Origin: Apostichopus californicus
Taxonomy: Eukaryota; Echinodermata; Holothuroidea; Aspidochirotida; Stichopodidae
DNA: 28,064 nt
Assembly: GCA_020650975.1 (NCBI GenBank)
Contig: JAIPMN010001408.1
Location: forward strand, 1-28,064
Reading direction: 5' to 3'
Numbering within the stretch: position 1 is the stretch's first letter; each line of letters starts with the position of its first letter. The notes under the pieces are model-generated. The model was not told the origin of the DNA. It did no database searches and was given only the letters and a program-made list of their open reading frames with translations. The translations under genes were made by a program, and so were the position numbers. Shown here piece by piece: positions 9,743 to 19,151 of this stretch.

Positions 9743-9887
9743 GCATCCTGTTTGCACTGTCAGAGAGATGATGTACCAGAGCATCAAATGTTGCTTTGCT
9801 CGGAAATCCAGTGAACCGTCTCACATTGGCATACTTTTTTTAGAATGGTGTCTACGACAGATACAGCAGTCTTCTCCCCCTTTACAG

Positions 9888-10346
9888 TTACCTTTTGGTA
9901 GATTTTAGCTCCGAAAGCTCATGGCGCAGATTAAGTACTTCTTTATGAAGATTGATACATCCATCACACTCACACCATTTGCTGCACTGGCACTGAAAGA
10001 AGTAGTTGTGGTCTTCATCTGGTGTGTGTCCATGTGGTGGCTCATCAGTACCTGGCTCTTGACCCTGCAAAAATGGAGGTTTGAGAGGTTCTTGTGGTGG
10101 TCGTAGGACTAGGTTTTTATAGACAGGTACTCTCGTTTTAACTGTTTTCGCTGCGGGCAAATCCTTATATCCCAAATGAAGCGATGGGTACGGGTTATTT
10201 ACTGTGGAATTCCTATCTTTGAAGTGTTTCGAACGTATGCGGTCGTATGATGTGGGCTGCCAGTTGCTGCCTTCATGGTTTTTCCTGTTCACAAGGATGT
10301 GGTTAGAGTTATTTGTACAGCCTGCAATGCAACAGTATCTCACCAT
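9888..10346 (-). pseudogene. THAP-domain N-terminal part of the transposase
   Basis: The start ATG at 10,346 lies six bases inside an exon that opens after CATCTTTCAG. The product begins MVRYCCIAGCTNNS (first zinc cysteines), but the usual 30-residue middle of a THAP finger is missing. It then resumes NWQPTSYDRIRSKHF, where the C2CH finger should have Cys in place of the Arg before SKHF. About 100 residues later comes FFQCQCSKWCECDGC and a helix with Leu/Glu heptads. The finger cannot be functional as read. Confidence 0.82.
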
Positions 10347-10409
10347 TCTCACCTGAAAGATGAAAACAAAATTTAAATAATGTACCGATAACGTTACAAT
10401 GGTCATCGC

Positions 10410-11452
10410 CCATACCAGCAGTAGGATTGGGCCCCTACTCTCGTTTAGTCAGGCTAGCGACGCTAGCCTAGATTAAGGACCAATGCTAAATGCCGTAACC
10501 TACGTGCGAACGGCTAGATGGTGTAGGCTTCAGAAGACACACATATTGCAAGTTCTAGGCTAGCACATCTGGCAAATTAATTAATAAGTCTCACTGTGAG
10601 ATACGTGTGGGGTATTTTAGCTCTATCAAAGCACGTCAGTTGCTGTATAAAAAAACAATACCCAAAAATTAACATTGCTATGCCGGTGATTTCTGTACGT
10701 TGGTTTACTTGGTATAGCCTAGGTCATAGTAGTAGCATATGCCTGTCTTTTACAGTATCAGAACAGCCGTGAAGGTAGCTATCAATCGAGTCGGTGAATA
10801 CTTTTTGCAATTGGTTTTCTTTTTCGATTACTGTTGCTTTTTCTGACCTAACGATGTATGTAGTAAAACAAGTTAATTTGTGTCTATTTATGTTCATCCT
10901 AAAGTCTTTTCCACCGTGAACTAAATTAACTTACCGAAAGAGCAAACAGCTTTCATTCTCAATCCCCACAGCGAAACGGAGCGTAATCGCAGTGCATTGA
11001 TTCAGTTATACGTCAGGAACTCGGGTTGAATCGAGACTTAGCATTCAGCTCTTTGCCGATATATGGTGAAATATTTGGCCCCTGGCGTTGTTCAGCATGA
11101 CATAAACTGGGGACGGGGCTTGGAAGAGCCAGAAAGTGGTTATGCTGTTTGAAGTGTGATATATGATGCTAAATATTCACATCCCTTAACTAACTACGGT
11201 AGCGGTTATCTGAAAGACCTTTCTCTATTCTAATTTGTGTGGACCACCCTTGTAGAAAGTTGGCAAGCCAATTAGTAAATCATGGATCAATTCCAAACTC
11301 CCAGGGATCATGTATTCAGTAATTAGGTAAAACAGTGTTAAAACTACTTGAAAAGTCGAGAAATCAAACTTTGGAAACTGGTATCTTTATAATTGAAACC
11401 TGTGACATTTATCATTAACAAGTGTTAAAATATATATGTTATATATATTTAT
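10410..11452. other. Unassigned stretch with short perfect palindrome
   Basis: No coding motif recognised. AGGCTAGCG-A-CGCTAGCCT at 10,451-10,469 is a perfect inverted repeat. (TA)n-like sequence lies at 11,430-11,455. The left part may hold 5' flank of the THAP transposase. Confidence 0.4.
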
Positions 11453-11458
11453 ATGTTT

Positions 11459-12028
11459 CTTGAGCTTTGGAAGTCCCCGGGTTCGGACGGGCTTCCGATG
11501 GAGTTCTACCGAACCTTCTGGGCAATAATAGGACCCGACATCAGAGCCGTCTTCGAAGACGCCTTCCAAAACGGACTGTTAAACCAAAGTCAACGTCTGG
11601 GCATGATTACTTTGCTGCCCAAGCCTGGAGACCCCTTGGATCCTCATTACTAGCGTCCGATCACCTTGTTAAATGTGGACTACAAGTTGACCTTTGGTCC
11701 GTGTCCGTTTTCTTAACACGTAAAAAGCAGTAGCTGGCTAAGGCTTTGTGCAGCCGCCTTGCACTGGCTATGCCGCATCTTGTGGGTGATCTCCAGACTT
11801 GTGCAGTCAAGGGTCATTGCATCCAGCAGAACTTGTGGTTGATGCGCGACTTGACCGACTTTGTTATTGAGCGTGATCTGCCATGTGCATTGGTCTCTCT
11901 TGACCAGCAGAAGCCGTGTCAACGGTGGATCGCGGTTTTTTAATGAATGTATTGGAGACGTTTAAGTTGCACCCAAATTTTCCTACATGGATTTCTGTTG
12001 TGTATCACGAAAGTTTCAGTTCTGTCTC
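11459..12028 (+). pseudogene. L1/Tx1-type reverse transcriptase fragment
   Basis: Reads KSPGSDGLPMEFYRTFW, AFQNGLLNQSQRLGMITLLP, a stop where Tyr-Trp/Arg is expected, then RPITLLNVDYK. A 43-bp foreign segment follows, then LAKALCSRLALAM, GHCIQQNLWLMRDLTDFV, and ALVSLDQQK (the first catalytic Asp block). After a frameshift at about 11,940 come FLMNVLETFKLHPNFPTWIS and VYHESFSSVS. The YxDD block and everything after are absent, as is everything before fingers motif 1. It is a dead piece cut at both ends. It may or may not belong to the same LINE family as copies A-C. Confidence 0.88.
11686..11729 (+). mobile_element. Minimal LINE tail inserted in the RT remnant
   Basis: Bases GTTGACCTTTGGTCCGTGTC followed by CGTTTTCTTAACACGTAAAAAGC break the RT frame between LLNVDYK and LAKALC. 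The same 43 bases, with two or three differences, form the inverse complement of 15,007-15,049. It ends in CACGTAAAAA like the other LINE tails here. Confidence 0.7.
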
Positions 12029-12989
12029 CCAGGAAAAGGAAATTAGCCCCTCAGGAAATATATTTATTTTGTACAGACCACTGACACATTAAAGCCTTAC
12101 TTGTTTCAAATTTGTTTTCTGATTACTTTCCTTACACTTTTATCATGACTTTCCAAAGCCATGTTTGTTTCAATAGAGTCATCTCGGTTAATTTATTCCT
12201 CCAAAGATCCCACAGGAATAGTAATGCCTTCGTGTAGAGCAAGGTCTTCATCTTCCGCTGGTCTTGCTACAGTCATGTTTTTCAGCAGCATATTGTTGAC
12301 CCTCACGTGCTCCTTAAGGTCTTTAACGTCCGATTAGCTAGCATATTGAGCCACTACTGCATAAAGTACCTTTAAATTAAACTGATTTCCTAGAATTTCA
12401 GATAATAAAAACAACTATTTTGTAACACCAGGTTAGATCAATAATGTTAGCAACACATCTCACATTAATTTCATTTTAATGTCAGTTTTGTCACAAGCTG
12501 TTCGAGAGATGTTTCATTACCTTCAAATGTGGTCCTTGGAATTCCAAAAAGTGTGGAGCATTTGCAAATTGTGCATGTATTTTAGTATGTGAATTATCAT
12601 AAATAAATAAATATACATAAACATAGATATACAAAATATATATACATTGTTATGTAAGGGTATTGACATGATGCATTATTTGCCCTCAAATAACGTATTT
12701 TAAAAAGGGAATAAAATTTCATTTCAATAAGAAAAGTGGAAAACCATTCCCATCTTCAATGTATGTATAATTTAAAGAATACAGTCTCTCTGTTTGGGGT
12801 TCGGTTTGGAAAACACGTTCGCACATGGCATGGGTAATTCATTAGCCTGGCAAAATTTATAAATTGTGATAAAATCTGCCAAATTATATTTAAAGATAGT
12901 TTGAATTGGAGTTAAGAGAAAGCAAGTACTGTATATTTAACTACATTTTAAAACATCACATTGCTGCAGAAATAAATGTCTTTATAACT
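12029..12989. other. AT-rich stretch, no gene seen
   Basis: Very AT-rich, with TA and ATAAATAAATA runs at about 12,595-12,650. No open frame with motif, no RNA gene, no transposon ends. Confidence 0.5.
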
Positions 12990-13651
12990 GTACTTACCAG
13001 TTCTTGACAATATCCGAATAGCATGAGTTGTCCAGTTTGCACCTGGAAGATTTCTGGAACCTTAACGTTGACTTATAAGGTGGCCAGTAGCAATTAATTG
13101 CTATCTGTCGCTCTTTTTGACACAAAGGTACATACTTCTTAACAATGTCTGTGACTGCAACAACATGCAACTGGTCAGACAACTTGGACACAGTTTAAAT
13201 CCCTAATATACATTAGTCCAATGGATATGTGAAAAATAAAATGAATCTTCAGTCATAAATTTCCCAACTAGAATATAGTCAACATCATTGCTGCGATATA
13301 TATTTTGTACTACAACTATGTGTCGAGACTGTTGACTGCGAATTTGTACACAAATGTCCGCTTCGGTAAGTTTAATCGTGTAATCTTCCATGTGGAGCTC
13401 TTTATATTGAAAACATGGCCATCGATTAATAACTGGCAGGGGACCATCATTATGTGGTTTCTGGAGTCTATCTATCTATCGACGGATAACTTGCTGTAGT
13501 GGTGATGCGGGCTTGCGAATTAGTCTTCTTCTTAATCCTGAAAAAGGGTCGAGGGATCCATGTTGCTTAACATCACTGGCTAGATGTGTTGCACAAATAG
13601 GACTATCAATTGATGGGAAAAATCACAATGTCACACGGACAGAGATGGACT

Positions 13652-13691
13652 TATCAGGATAAAGAAAAAGAAAAAGTAGGACAATTTTTTT
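13652..13691. repeat. 40-bp direct repeat, left flank of U2-headed element
   Basis: TATCAGGATAAAGAAAAAGA... through the T-run, 38 of 40 identical to 13,878-13,917. The minus-strand reading of both copies encodes LLFLFLYPD of the host transposase, so this is duplicated host sequence. Confidence 0.9.
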
Positions 13692-13877
13692 CTCGGCCTT
13701 TTGGCTAAGATCATGTGTAGTATCTGTTCCCTTTCGAGGGGAATGGTGATGCACACCCGACGATGATCACACAGTCACAGTCCCGATGTAAGGGGACTGG
13801 GGCTGAGAGCGGATCAGTCGTTTGGTAGTTTGGTTTTCGTGCCCAGGTTCTTTCCTGGGTGACTTTTTCTTAAAAAG
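13692..13877 (+). mobile_element. 186-bp element with U2 snRNA head (snRNA-derived SINE-like)
   Basis: Bases 13,692-13,729 match the U2 snRNA 5' end (CTCGGCCTTTTGGCTAAGAT, then GTGTAGTATCTGTTC). They include stem I and the GTAGTA branch-site recognition sequence with about one change, and lack the first six or so bases. After that the match stops: no stem IIa sequence, no AT-rich Sm-site block. Instead there are three hairpins: TTCCC/GGGAA (13,727-13,743), CAGTCCC/GGGACTG (13,778-13,799) and CCCAGG/CCTGGG (13,842-13,859). The tail is GACTTTTTCTTAAAAAG. Flanking 40-bp duplications indicate insertion. It resembles SINEs with snRNA-derived heads. It is not a functional U2 gene. Confidence 0.8.
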
Positions 13878-13917
13878 TATCAGGATAAAGAAAAAGAAAA
13901 AGCAGCACAATTTTTTT
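13878..13917. repeat. 40-bp direct repeat, right flank of U2-headed element
   Basis: Pairs with 13,652-13,691 (two mismatches, at the AAGTAGGAC/AAGCAGCAC stretch). Confidence 0.9.
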
Positions 13918-14293
13918 GGTACAGAGTACTTTGTAAGCTACTGGACCTGTATACAAAAGGAACTGCCTAAACTCTGTTGCTTTCCACCGTAAATACTCCT
14001 TCATCAATCTTGGCTTTCGAGTAAATTCACAACGAATAAATGACCTCAGGGATATTAATGAAGTTGACATGCCATCTATAACACGTCGTCCTAATCTTGT
14101 TATCAATGGACCCTTCATCCACAGCATAATGAGTTTTCTTGTGACACCCAAGCTAACGAGATGCATGTAGTCTTGTGGAAAACACGATACTATCCCTATG
14201 CCCAGTCTTAACAATGGAGTTGGACCATGATTGTGATTGATATCTAACATATTTTAAAATGAATGATCAGTACGCTGTGCAGCATCGGTATCT

Positions 14294-14991
14294 GGAAATG
14301 TTACTTAAGGGTTAGTTATGCTACATCATGCATTGCCATATTTTAAAGTCTGACTGCAATTTCCTCATAAGATCTGGTTTAACTGCATATGTTGGATACA
14401 GAACAGTTGATCATACATAGTCAATGTTTGTTTCCATGATGACCCAAGACATGTTTAAAGGTGTTCTAGAACTTGTTTAGTCAAATCATAACAATAACAA
14501 GTTTATTCATGTTAAAATCCTAAAAGTCATAAGAAACCTTTTTTTTTGCTGGAAAAAGGCAAAGAATTACAAGTAATATGTTTCAAAACTTTATTTACCT
14601 TCAATATTACTAACTATTGAAGAAAATTCTTTTGTGAATTATTATCAATGCCAACTATTTTAAAGTTATTGCCTTTTTTCGGGGGGGGGGGGTGGTTTGG
14701 AAGGAGCGGAAAGTGGGGGTGCTTGAAATTCCTTTTAATGCAGTTCTGTTCATGACAACTTTTTCCTCTTGAACTTGACAATATTGCTTCACTGGGAACA
14801 ACAGAATTCATGCTCACTACATCTTCAATTTCATCGGAGAAACATATGCACAACTTAATATCTGCAGTGACTACTGAACAGTAAGTATCAATGAGCAACA
14901 AACTCATTGAATCTTAAAAGTGAACTCCTCTAATGAGTATACTCATTCCGGAGTTACTTTCTCTCTGACTCTTATACTTGTTATAAACATG
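14294..14991. other. Possible intron and 5' exon of the transposase-like gene
   Basis: A minus-strand frame at 14,614-14,907 (97 aa; EIEDVVSMNSVVPSEAIL) could be an upstream exon but has no diagnostic motif. A G-run of about 13 lies at 14,681-14,693. Nothing else seen. Confidence 0.3.
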
Positions 14992-15003
14992 TTTACTTTA
15001 CTT

Positions 15004-15154
15004 GCTTTTTACGTGCAAGGAAAACGGACACGGACCAAAGGTCAACAAAACCAAAAACAATCCCAGTCTGTTAAACAACCACCATAACCCAACCGAAAAC
15101 CCACAAACAGAAACCTCTCACCAACCCACAAACGCACACAATGCAGCGTTCAAC
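15004..15154 (-). mobile_element. Short LINE 3' tail with target-site duplication
   Basis: Read on the minus strand it ends TTGACCTTTGGTCCGTGTCC, GTTTTCCTTGCACGTAAAAA, then GC. It is flanked by TTTACTTTACTT on the left (14,992-15,003) and the same word within a short TTTAC run on the right (15,155-15,166). The last 43 bases recur at 11,687-11,729. It is 151 bp and non-coding, therefore a severely 5'-truncated insertion. The duplication lies in simple sequence, so its length is uncertain. Confidence 0.7.
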
Positions 15155-15169
15155 TTTACTTTACTTTAC

Positions 15170-16465
15170 TTACTTGGAATTTGTTGATGAGTGAATACGA
15201 AGAATGTCAATGTTTTTAACATACTGCACCATGGTGACTTTTCATAACCCCAATTTATCAGTACTATTATTGTAATGTTAATAGTGATGCAAACCAAACA
15301 ATTGTCTTCTCCAGAATAACTATGAGTCTATTGATTACTGTGATGTAGTGTTGAGAATCCCAGTTGGCAGTACTATATATGGAACAACTGAGGTAAAGTA
15401 AAATAAGAAATATAAATTTATGATGATTTAGTCTCATCAATACTCAACTGTTCAGCATTATTGTAGCACTGTTTTCAAAGAATCTTATGAGCGCCAGGGA
15501 ATAATTAAGCATGTCAATGTTTATGACTATTCTTTGTTAATCAATTTCAACATTGATCACCATTATTATAATTTGTATCACCAATTTTTCTTAACCTTAA
15601 ATATAGTGCCCACTGTCATATGCATGTGTAAAGTTGAATGAATAGAGGTATGTTGTACTTGACTCAATTCTATAGCTTTATTATCATTATGTTCAAAGAA
15701 TTGTGACGTCACGATTTTAAAATTTTAAATCCAACCCGCGATTGCTGTACAAAAAAATATTAAATATGACGGGGAATGGCTTACCTTTCCATATATGAAA
15801 GTAACAAAGTTTCATCGAAAACAGAAGGGTGAGACTTACCGTAAATTGACACCTACGTCAAGAGCCCTTCACAACACACTGATAAAATTTGGTCGTGTAA
15901 CTCCGTGAACATCAATAAAAATATCAACAAAAGTTTCCTTATGTAATTGTTATCCATTAGAGCACTGTTTCCAAGATCAAAATTATCTGGGACGGCCAGT
16001 CACAGATCTTTTGTCAACGACGGTACTATATCGTTCGCATCTCGGCCATCTTGTCACTTACTCTCAGGGAGCCCAGCTCAAAGATCACCCTCAGTACCCT
16101 TTGACACATAGGGTACTGTTACTGTAGCTGGGCATGAATTCGCTGAAATGGGACCCATTGCTGTTGTATAAATCAATCGCCTCAAGGCGGTCGTATTTTA
16201 GCTGTCTTTTCAACGGAGTTTATTTCACTTATAGACTTTTTCTCTGAATACTTGGGGTTGAGTCACGTATGCCATTGCTTTCTTGAAGGTGATCTTGCTG
16301 AATTGCATTTGAAACAGAGGTTACTGCAAATACAATAACTTTCATGATTCATCCCTGCATTTTACTCCCAAATAGCAGAGTACTTCCCATCCTCATCAGC
16401 TTGAAAAAGAGTCACTTTTGAAGCACTTGTTTGGCTCACAGACATATACATATAGTGGACATGAG
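15170..16465. other. Unassigned AT-rich stretch
   Basis: No coding motif. A perfect 9-bp hairpin CAGTACCCT/AGGGTACTG with a 9-base loop lies at 16,092-16,118, and TGACGTCA occurs at 15,704-15,711. No larger structure seen. Confidence 0.4.
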
Positions 16466-16469
16466 TGGG

Positions 16470-16613
16470 GTGGGAATTGGGGGGGGGGGGTAGCAGGAAC
16501 TTGAGTTTCTTATACTGTGGCATTTTNNNNNNNNNNTACATGTGTGAAAGTGGGAATTGGGTTTTGGGGGGTGGGGGTAGCAGGAACTTGAGTTTCTTAT
16601 ACTGTGGCATTTT
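16470..16613. repeat. Duplicated segment around a 10-N assembly gap
   Basis: 16,470-16,526 and 16,550-16,613 share GTGGGAATTGG, a G-rich run, and an identical 36-base block starting TAGCAGGAACTTGAG and ending TGTGGCATTTT. The Ns occupy 16,527-16,536. Either a true tandem repeat or the two sides of an unmerged gap or allele. Confidence 0.9.
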
Positions 16614-17279
16614 AGGTAGGAGCAAAACCTTATTTGTTATTTTTGAACAGATCTGTAGGGCCCAAAATACTTTACATTTAAAGCTATTTTAGTTCTTTGA
16701 AGTACTTTATAATTGTGAGAAAAGCAATGTTCGGAATAACACAATTTGGGGTTTCATGATGAATATCTTGAAAATAACAACACAGACTACAAAATGAAAA
16801 AGAGAAAGGTGTATTAAGGTATATTGTGCTAGGCATCCCGCTAGCTGGTTAACTAGTGATCATTACCAAACAAGATTACACTACTCGGGGGCTGACAAGA
16901 GATAAATCCTACAGTGAGCAACCTGCTTATGAATATCAGTGAATACTGTACAAACTGCAGTGCGCACAAATACATTTTTGGAGGCTTTCAAATTGGGTAA
17001 GATATTTAAAATTTGTATTTTGGAAGGGACAAGGAATTCAATGCTATAGGCAAATCTTACAAGAAGACAAGTGTTTCCTAATAATTAACAATAATTCGCT
17101 GCTAATGACATTTTCCAAATTGCTGACAGCACCTGTCAAATAAATGGAAACATATATTTCTTACTTACAAAGAATGAAAACTAGAAATTAAATGGATCTG
17201 TTTCATCAATACACGGTATCTCTAAATCAAGAGGCGAATCAAAACTGTCACTAGTGCTGTAACCATCAAAGCTAACATT
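16614..17279. other. 3' flank of the nuclease-like pseudogene
   Basis: AT-rich, no recognised coding or RNA feature. It could include the 3' untranslated region of the minus-strand gene that ends at 17,280. Confidence 0.35.
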
Positions 17280-17610
17280 TCAAAGATCGACTACAGAAGT
17301 TTGATCTGATTCACTGGATGTTTCATCGGAATAATGAGAGCATGAATCACTACCACTTGATATTTGTGGTAAAGTTGATTGACTGGTAGTGCTTTCTTCA
17401 AGTGACACATTGTGACAGTTTTTGCACATACAAAGTAGAGAACATAGTTTTGTAACAAGGGGACCACTAACATTGCTATTGCAAACTTCAGCCCACAGCC
17501 ACCCAGCAGCACCTTTGCCAATACAGTTTCAATGCAGATGGCAACCATTCCGATTCATCAGAAATTCTGTGAAAGTCACGCTATGTGCCCATCCACAGAG
17601 CTGTGATTAG
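17280..17610 (-). pseudogene. Cys-rich C-terminal tail of the decayed gene
   Basis: ESEWLPSALKLYWQRCCWV, then after a shift VCNSNVSGPL, KLCSLLCMCKNCHN, and a Ser/Glu-rich acidic end (SDSCSHYSDETSSESDQ) to a TGA at 17,280-17,282. Relatives have a CXC-like cluster (C.C..GC...C.C...C.C..C). Only part of it survives here. Confidence 0.6.
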
Positions 17611-17688
17611 GGCAGATCTTTCTGAATAACTCAACAGGAGCTTCTTCTTGGAAAGCACTACTGAATTTTCTAAAGTAGACAGAACCAA

Positions 17689-18918
17689 TTAGTCTGTAAA
17701 ATGACAGTAGTCCTTTTCCACAAGAATCAGCGCAGTAGTTGTGAATGCTACCCCTCCCTCCAAAGCTGCAATAAATTCACAGTCTCTGTAGAATGTTTGT
17801 AAAAACCTACGTTTGGAGTGGCCCCTAAAGAACGATGTGAAGTCACAGCCACGTACAATATACAGCAACTGTATTAAAGTAGGAATATAACAAATCATAT
17901 CAGCCCAAATCTTTTGCAGTTTTAAATCATTTGTCAAAGCATCATAAAATAAATTCATGGGAAGGAACAGATCATCAGCTTTTGCTGCACGCAGCTGCAC
18001 ATTGATTACCTTATCAACAATTAGTGACATGAGTGGCAGGGGAATAAATCACTACATTTTTACAACTTCTGACTTTAGCATATAACCAAACACATGAATC
18101 GCCTTCCTTGTGATTGGACATCAGACTTGGTACAATTTCAATATCACCTGAGTTATGGGCAACAAAAGCTTGGTCTTTCTTTTCTTCATCTAAACCCCCT
18201 GCAGTATATAGTTCAGTAGAAGAAACATTCAGACTTGCACAACTTTGAACATGCAACTGCAACAATTCTGATGACAAAAAGTTTACCAGGAGTCTTTTCT
18301 GAAGTGGATCTGACAAGAACTCTTTCCATTTATGACGAGGGATACAGTATCCTTACAAGTGAAAGCATCACAATCAGTTACCTCCACCCTTCTCCTCTTT
18401 CTTTCAACATCTTTGGAACTGATACCATGTCTATGAGGATCATCAAAAACAACGTGGATTTCCTTTGCCTTAAACAACTTAATAGAGCGTTGAACCCATC
18501 GCCTGTACACAAATTGAGCATACTCAGCAAAAGTAGTGTGAACTCTGAGTGGAGGGCAATTAATTAAAAACATTCCCTCAATAATGTAACAGTTATTCTC
18601 ATTCTGTTCAAAAGTTACTTCAGAGAGAAAACACTGAGGGTAGCGGCTCTGGAATTCCTTGGCTGAGAGAGCCTTAGATGCATTGACATGCAATTCATCA
18701 GCAGTGCAGATTGCACGTGGTAAACACAGAAACTGCATCAGTGACTGCAGTGATGATTTGGAGAAAGTTATCTGTCGTCTTAATGAAGCAATTTGTAATC
18801 TGTGATCCTTGAGCTCCTGTTTTTGCTTAAATACTGTTTTCTGTTTGACAGTAAAGATACGAATGTTTCTGCGTGACCTTCTGGGTTTTTTTCCCCACAA
18901 GTGTTCAAAAGGACGCAA
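17689..18918 (-). pseudogene. FEN/PIN-like nuclease-like region of the decayed gene
   Basis: 18,283-18,918 (211 aa) has IIEGMFLINCPP (residues 112-123), FAEYAQFVYRRWV, then EIHVVFDDPHRHGISSKDVE and KRRR. A hydrophobic strand, FD and a basic ERKRRR run are how FEN/XPG N-domains are built. After a shift at about 18,310 come FLSDPLQKRLLVNFLSSELL, EGDSCVWLYA and VVIYSPATHV (18,026-18,043). A third frame (17,689-18,030) gives LLYIVRGCDFTSFF (17,842 region), like the GCDY step of FEN nucleases. From memory, relatives read D-T-D-V where this has A-T-H-V, so acidic residues appear lost. Confidence 0.55.
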
Positions 18919-19151
18919 TTTATAAATGATGTCAGATCTTCTTCTCCCTTCTGATCAAAATTCTCAAGATCACTAGATACGTTAGGAGAAGCCACTTCTC
19001 CTGTGAATATGTGGCTTATGAGAGTTGATTAGTTGTTGCAGAGGACAGATTTACTGTTTAATGTAATTAGACACATTGGTTTCAGACATACTATAACATG
19101 AATGTGACTCGAGTGCATGGCCAGTAGTTTGCGGAGGCAGCAACTCTGATT

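Larger units (their letters stand above)
7255..10352 (-). pseudogene. THAP + DDE_Tnp_4 transposase gene, broken by insertions
   Basis: Read on the minus strand from a CATCTTTCAG acceptor next to 10,352, the pieces follow the order of THAP-bearing PIF/Harbinger/ISL2EU-like transposases. They are a THAP domain (10,346 down), a CQCSKWCECDGC cysteine cluster plus leucine-rich helix (about 9,900-9,960), and FTGFPSKATFDALVHHL..QYW (9,735-9,820). Next come YWFSKK and GPRRKLRSEEELTIALLKL (8,860-9,010), INTWVKF and SMKKKYPSLRCVVI (8,500-8,650), then MHHNTVKFLVAIS through ADRGF and HVERAI (7,715-7,255). Separating these are LINE copy C, a foldback and about 0.75 kb of other DNA. Frameshifts occur near 9,890, 9,838 and 7,575, and a Trp-to-stop change lies after KLKPMIF. 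It is inactive. Confidence 0.85.
12990..14293 (-). pseudogene. Decayed transposase-like gene (DYMHLVxLGV family)
   Basis: On the minus strand an exon opens at about 14,293 after CATTTCCAG. It reads AQRTDHSF, a stop (TAA), HNHGPTPLLRLG, FPQDYMHLVSLGVTRKLIMLWM, RKPRLMKEYLRWKATEFRQF and LLYTGPVAYKV. It is then interrupted by the U2-headed element. Beyond that it continues HGSLDPFSGLRRRLIRKPAS, PLQQVIRR, a stop, DGPLPV, RHIVVVQNIYRSNDVDYILV, GKF, and after a shift LHVVAVTDIVKKYVPL. This block order belongs to a family that is multicopy in cnidarians, molluscs, echinoderms and fish and is usually named only transposase-domain or uncharacterised. Several stops and shifts mark it as dead. Confidence 0.72.

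Noticed and set aside
13692-13877. Functional U2 snRNA gene
   Set aside because: Only the first 40 or so bases match; no Sm site, no stem III/IV sequence, and the unit sits between host-sequence duplications.
15002-15187. Asn/Thr/Pro-rich 61-aa plus-strand peptide
   Set aside because: It is the antisense of the GT-rich LINE tail, not a coding region.
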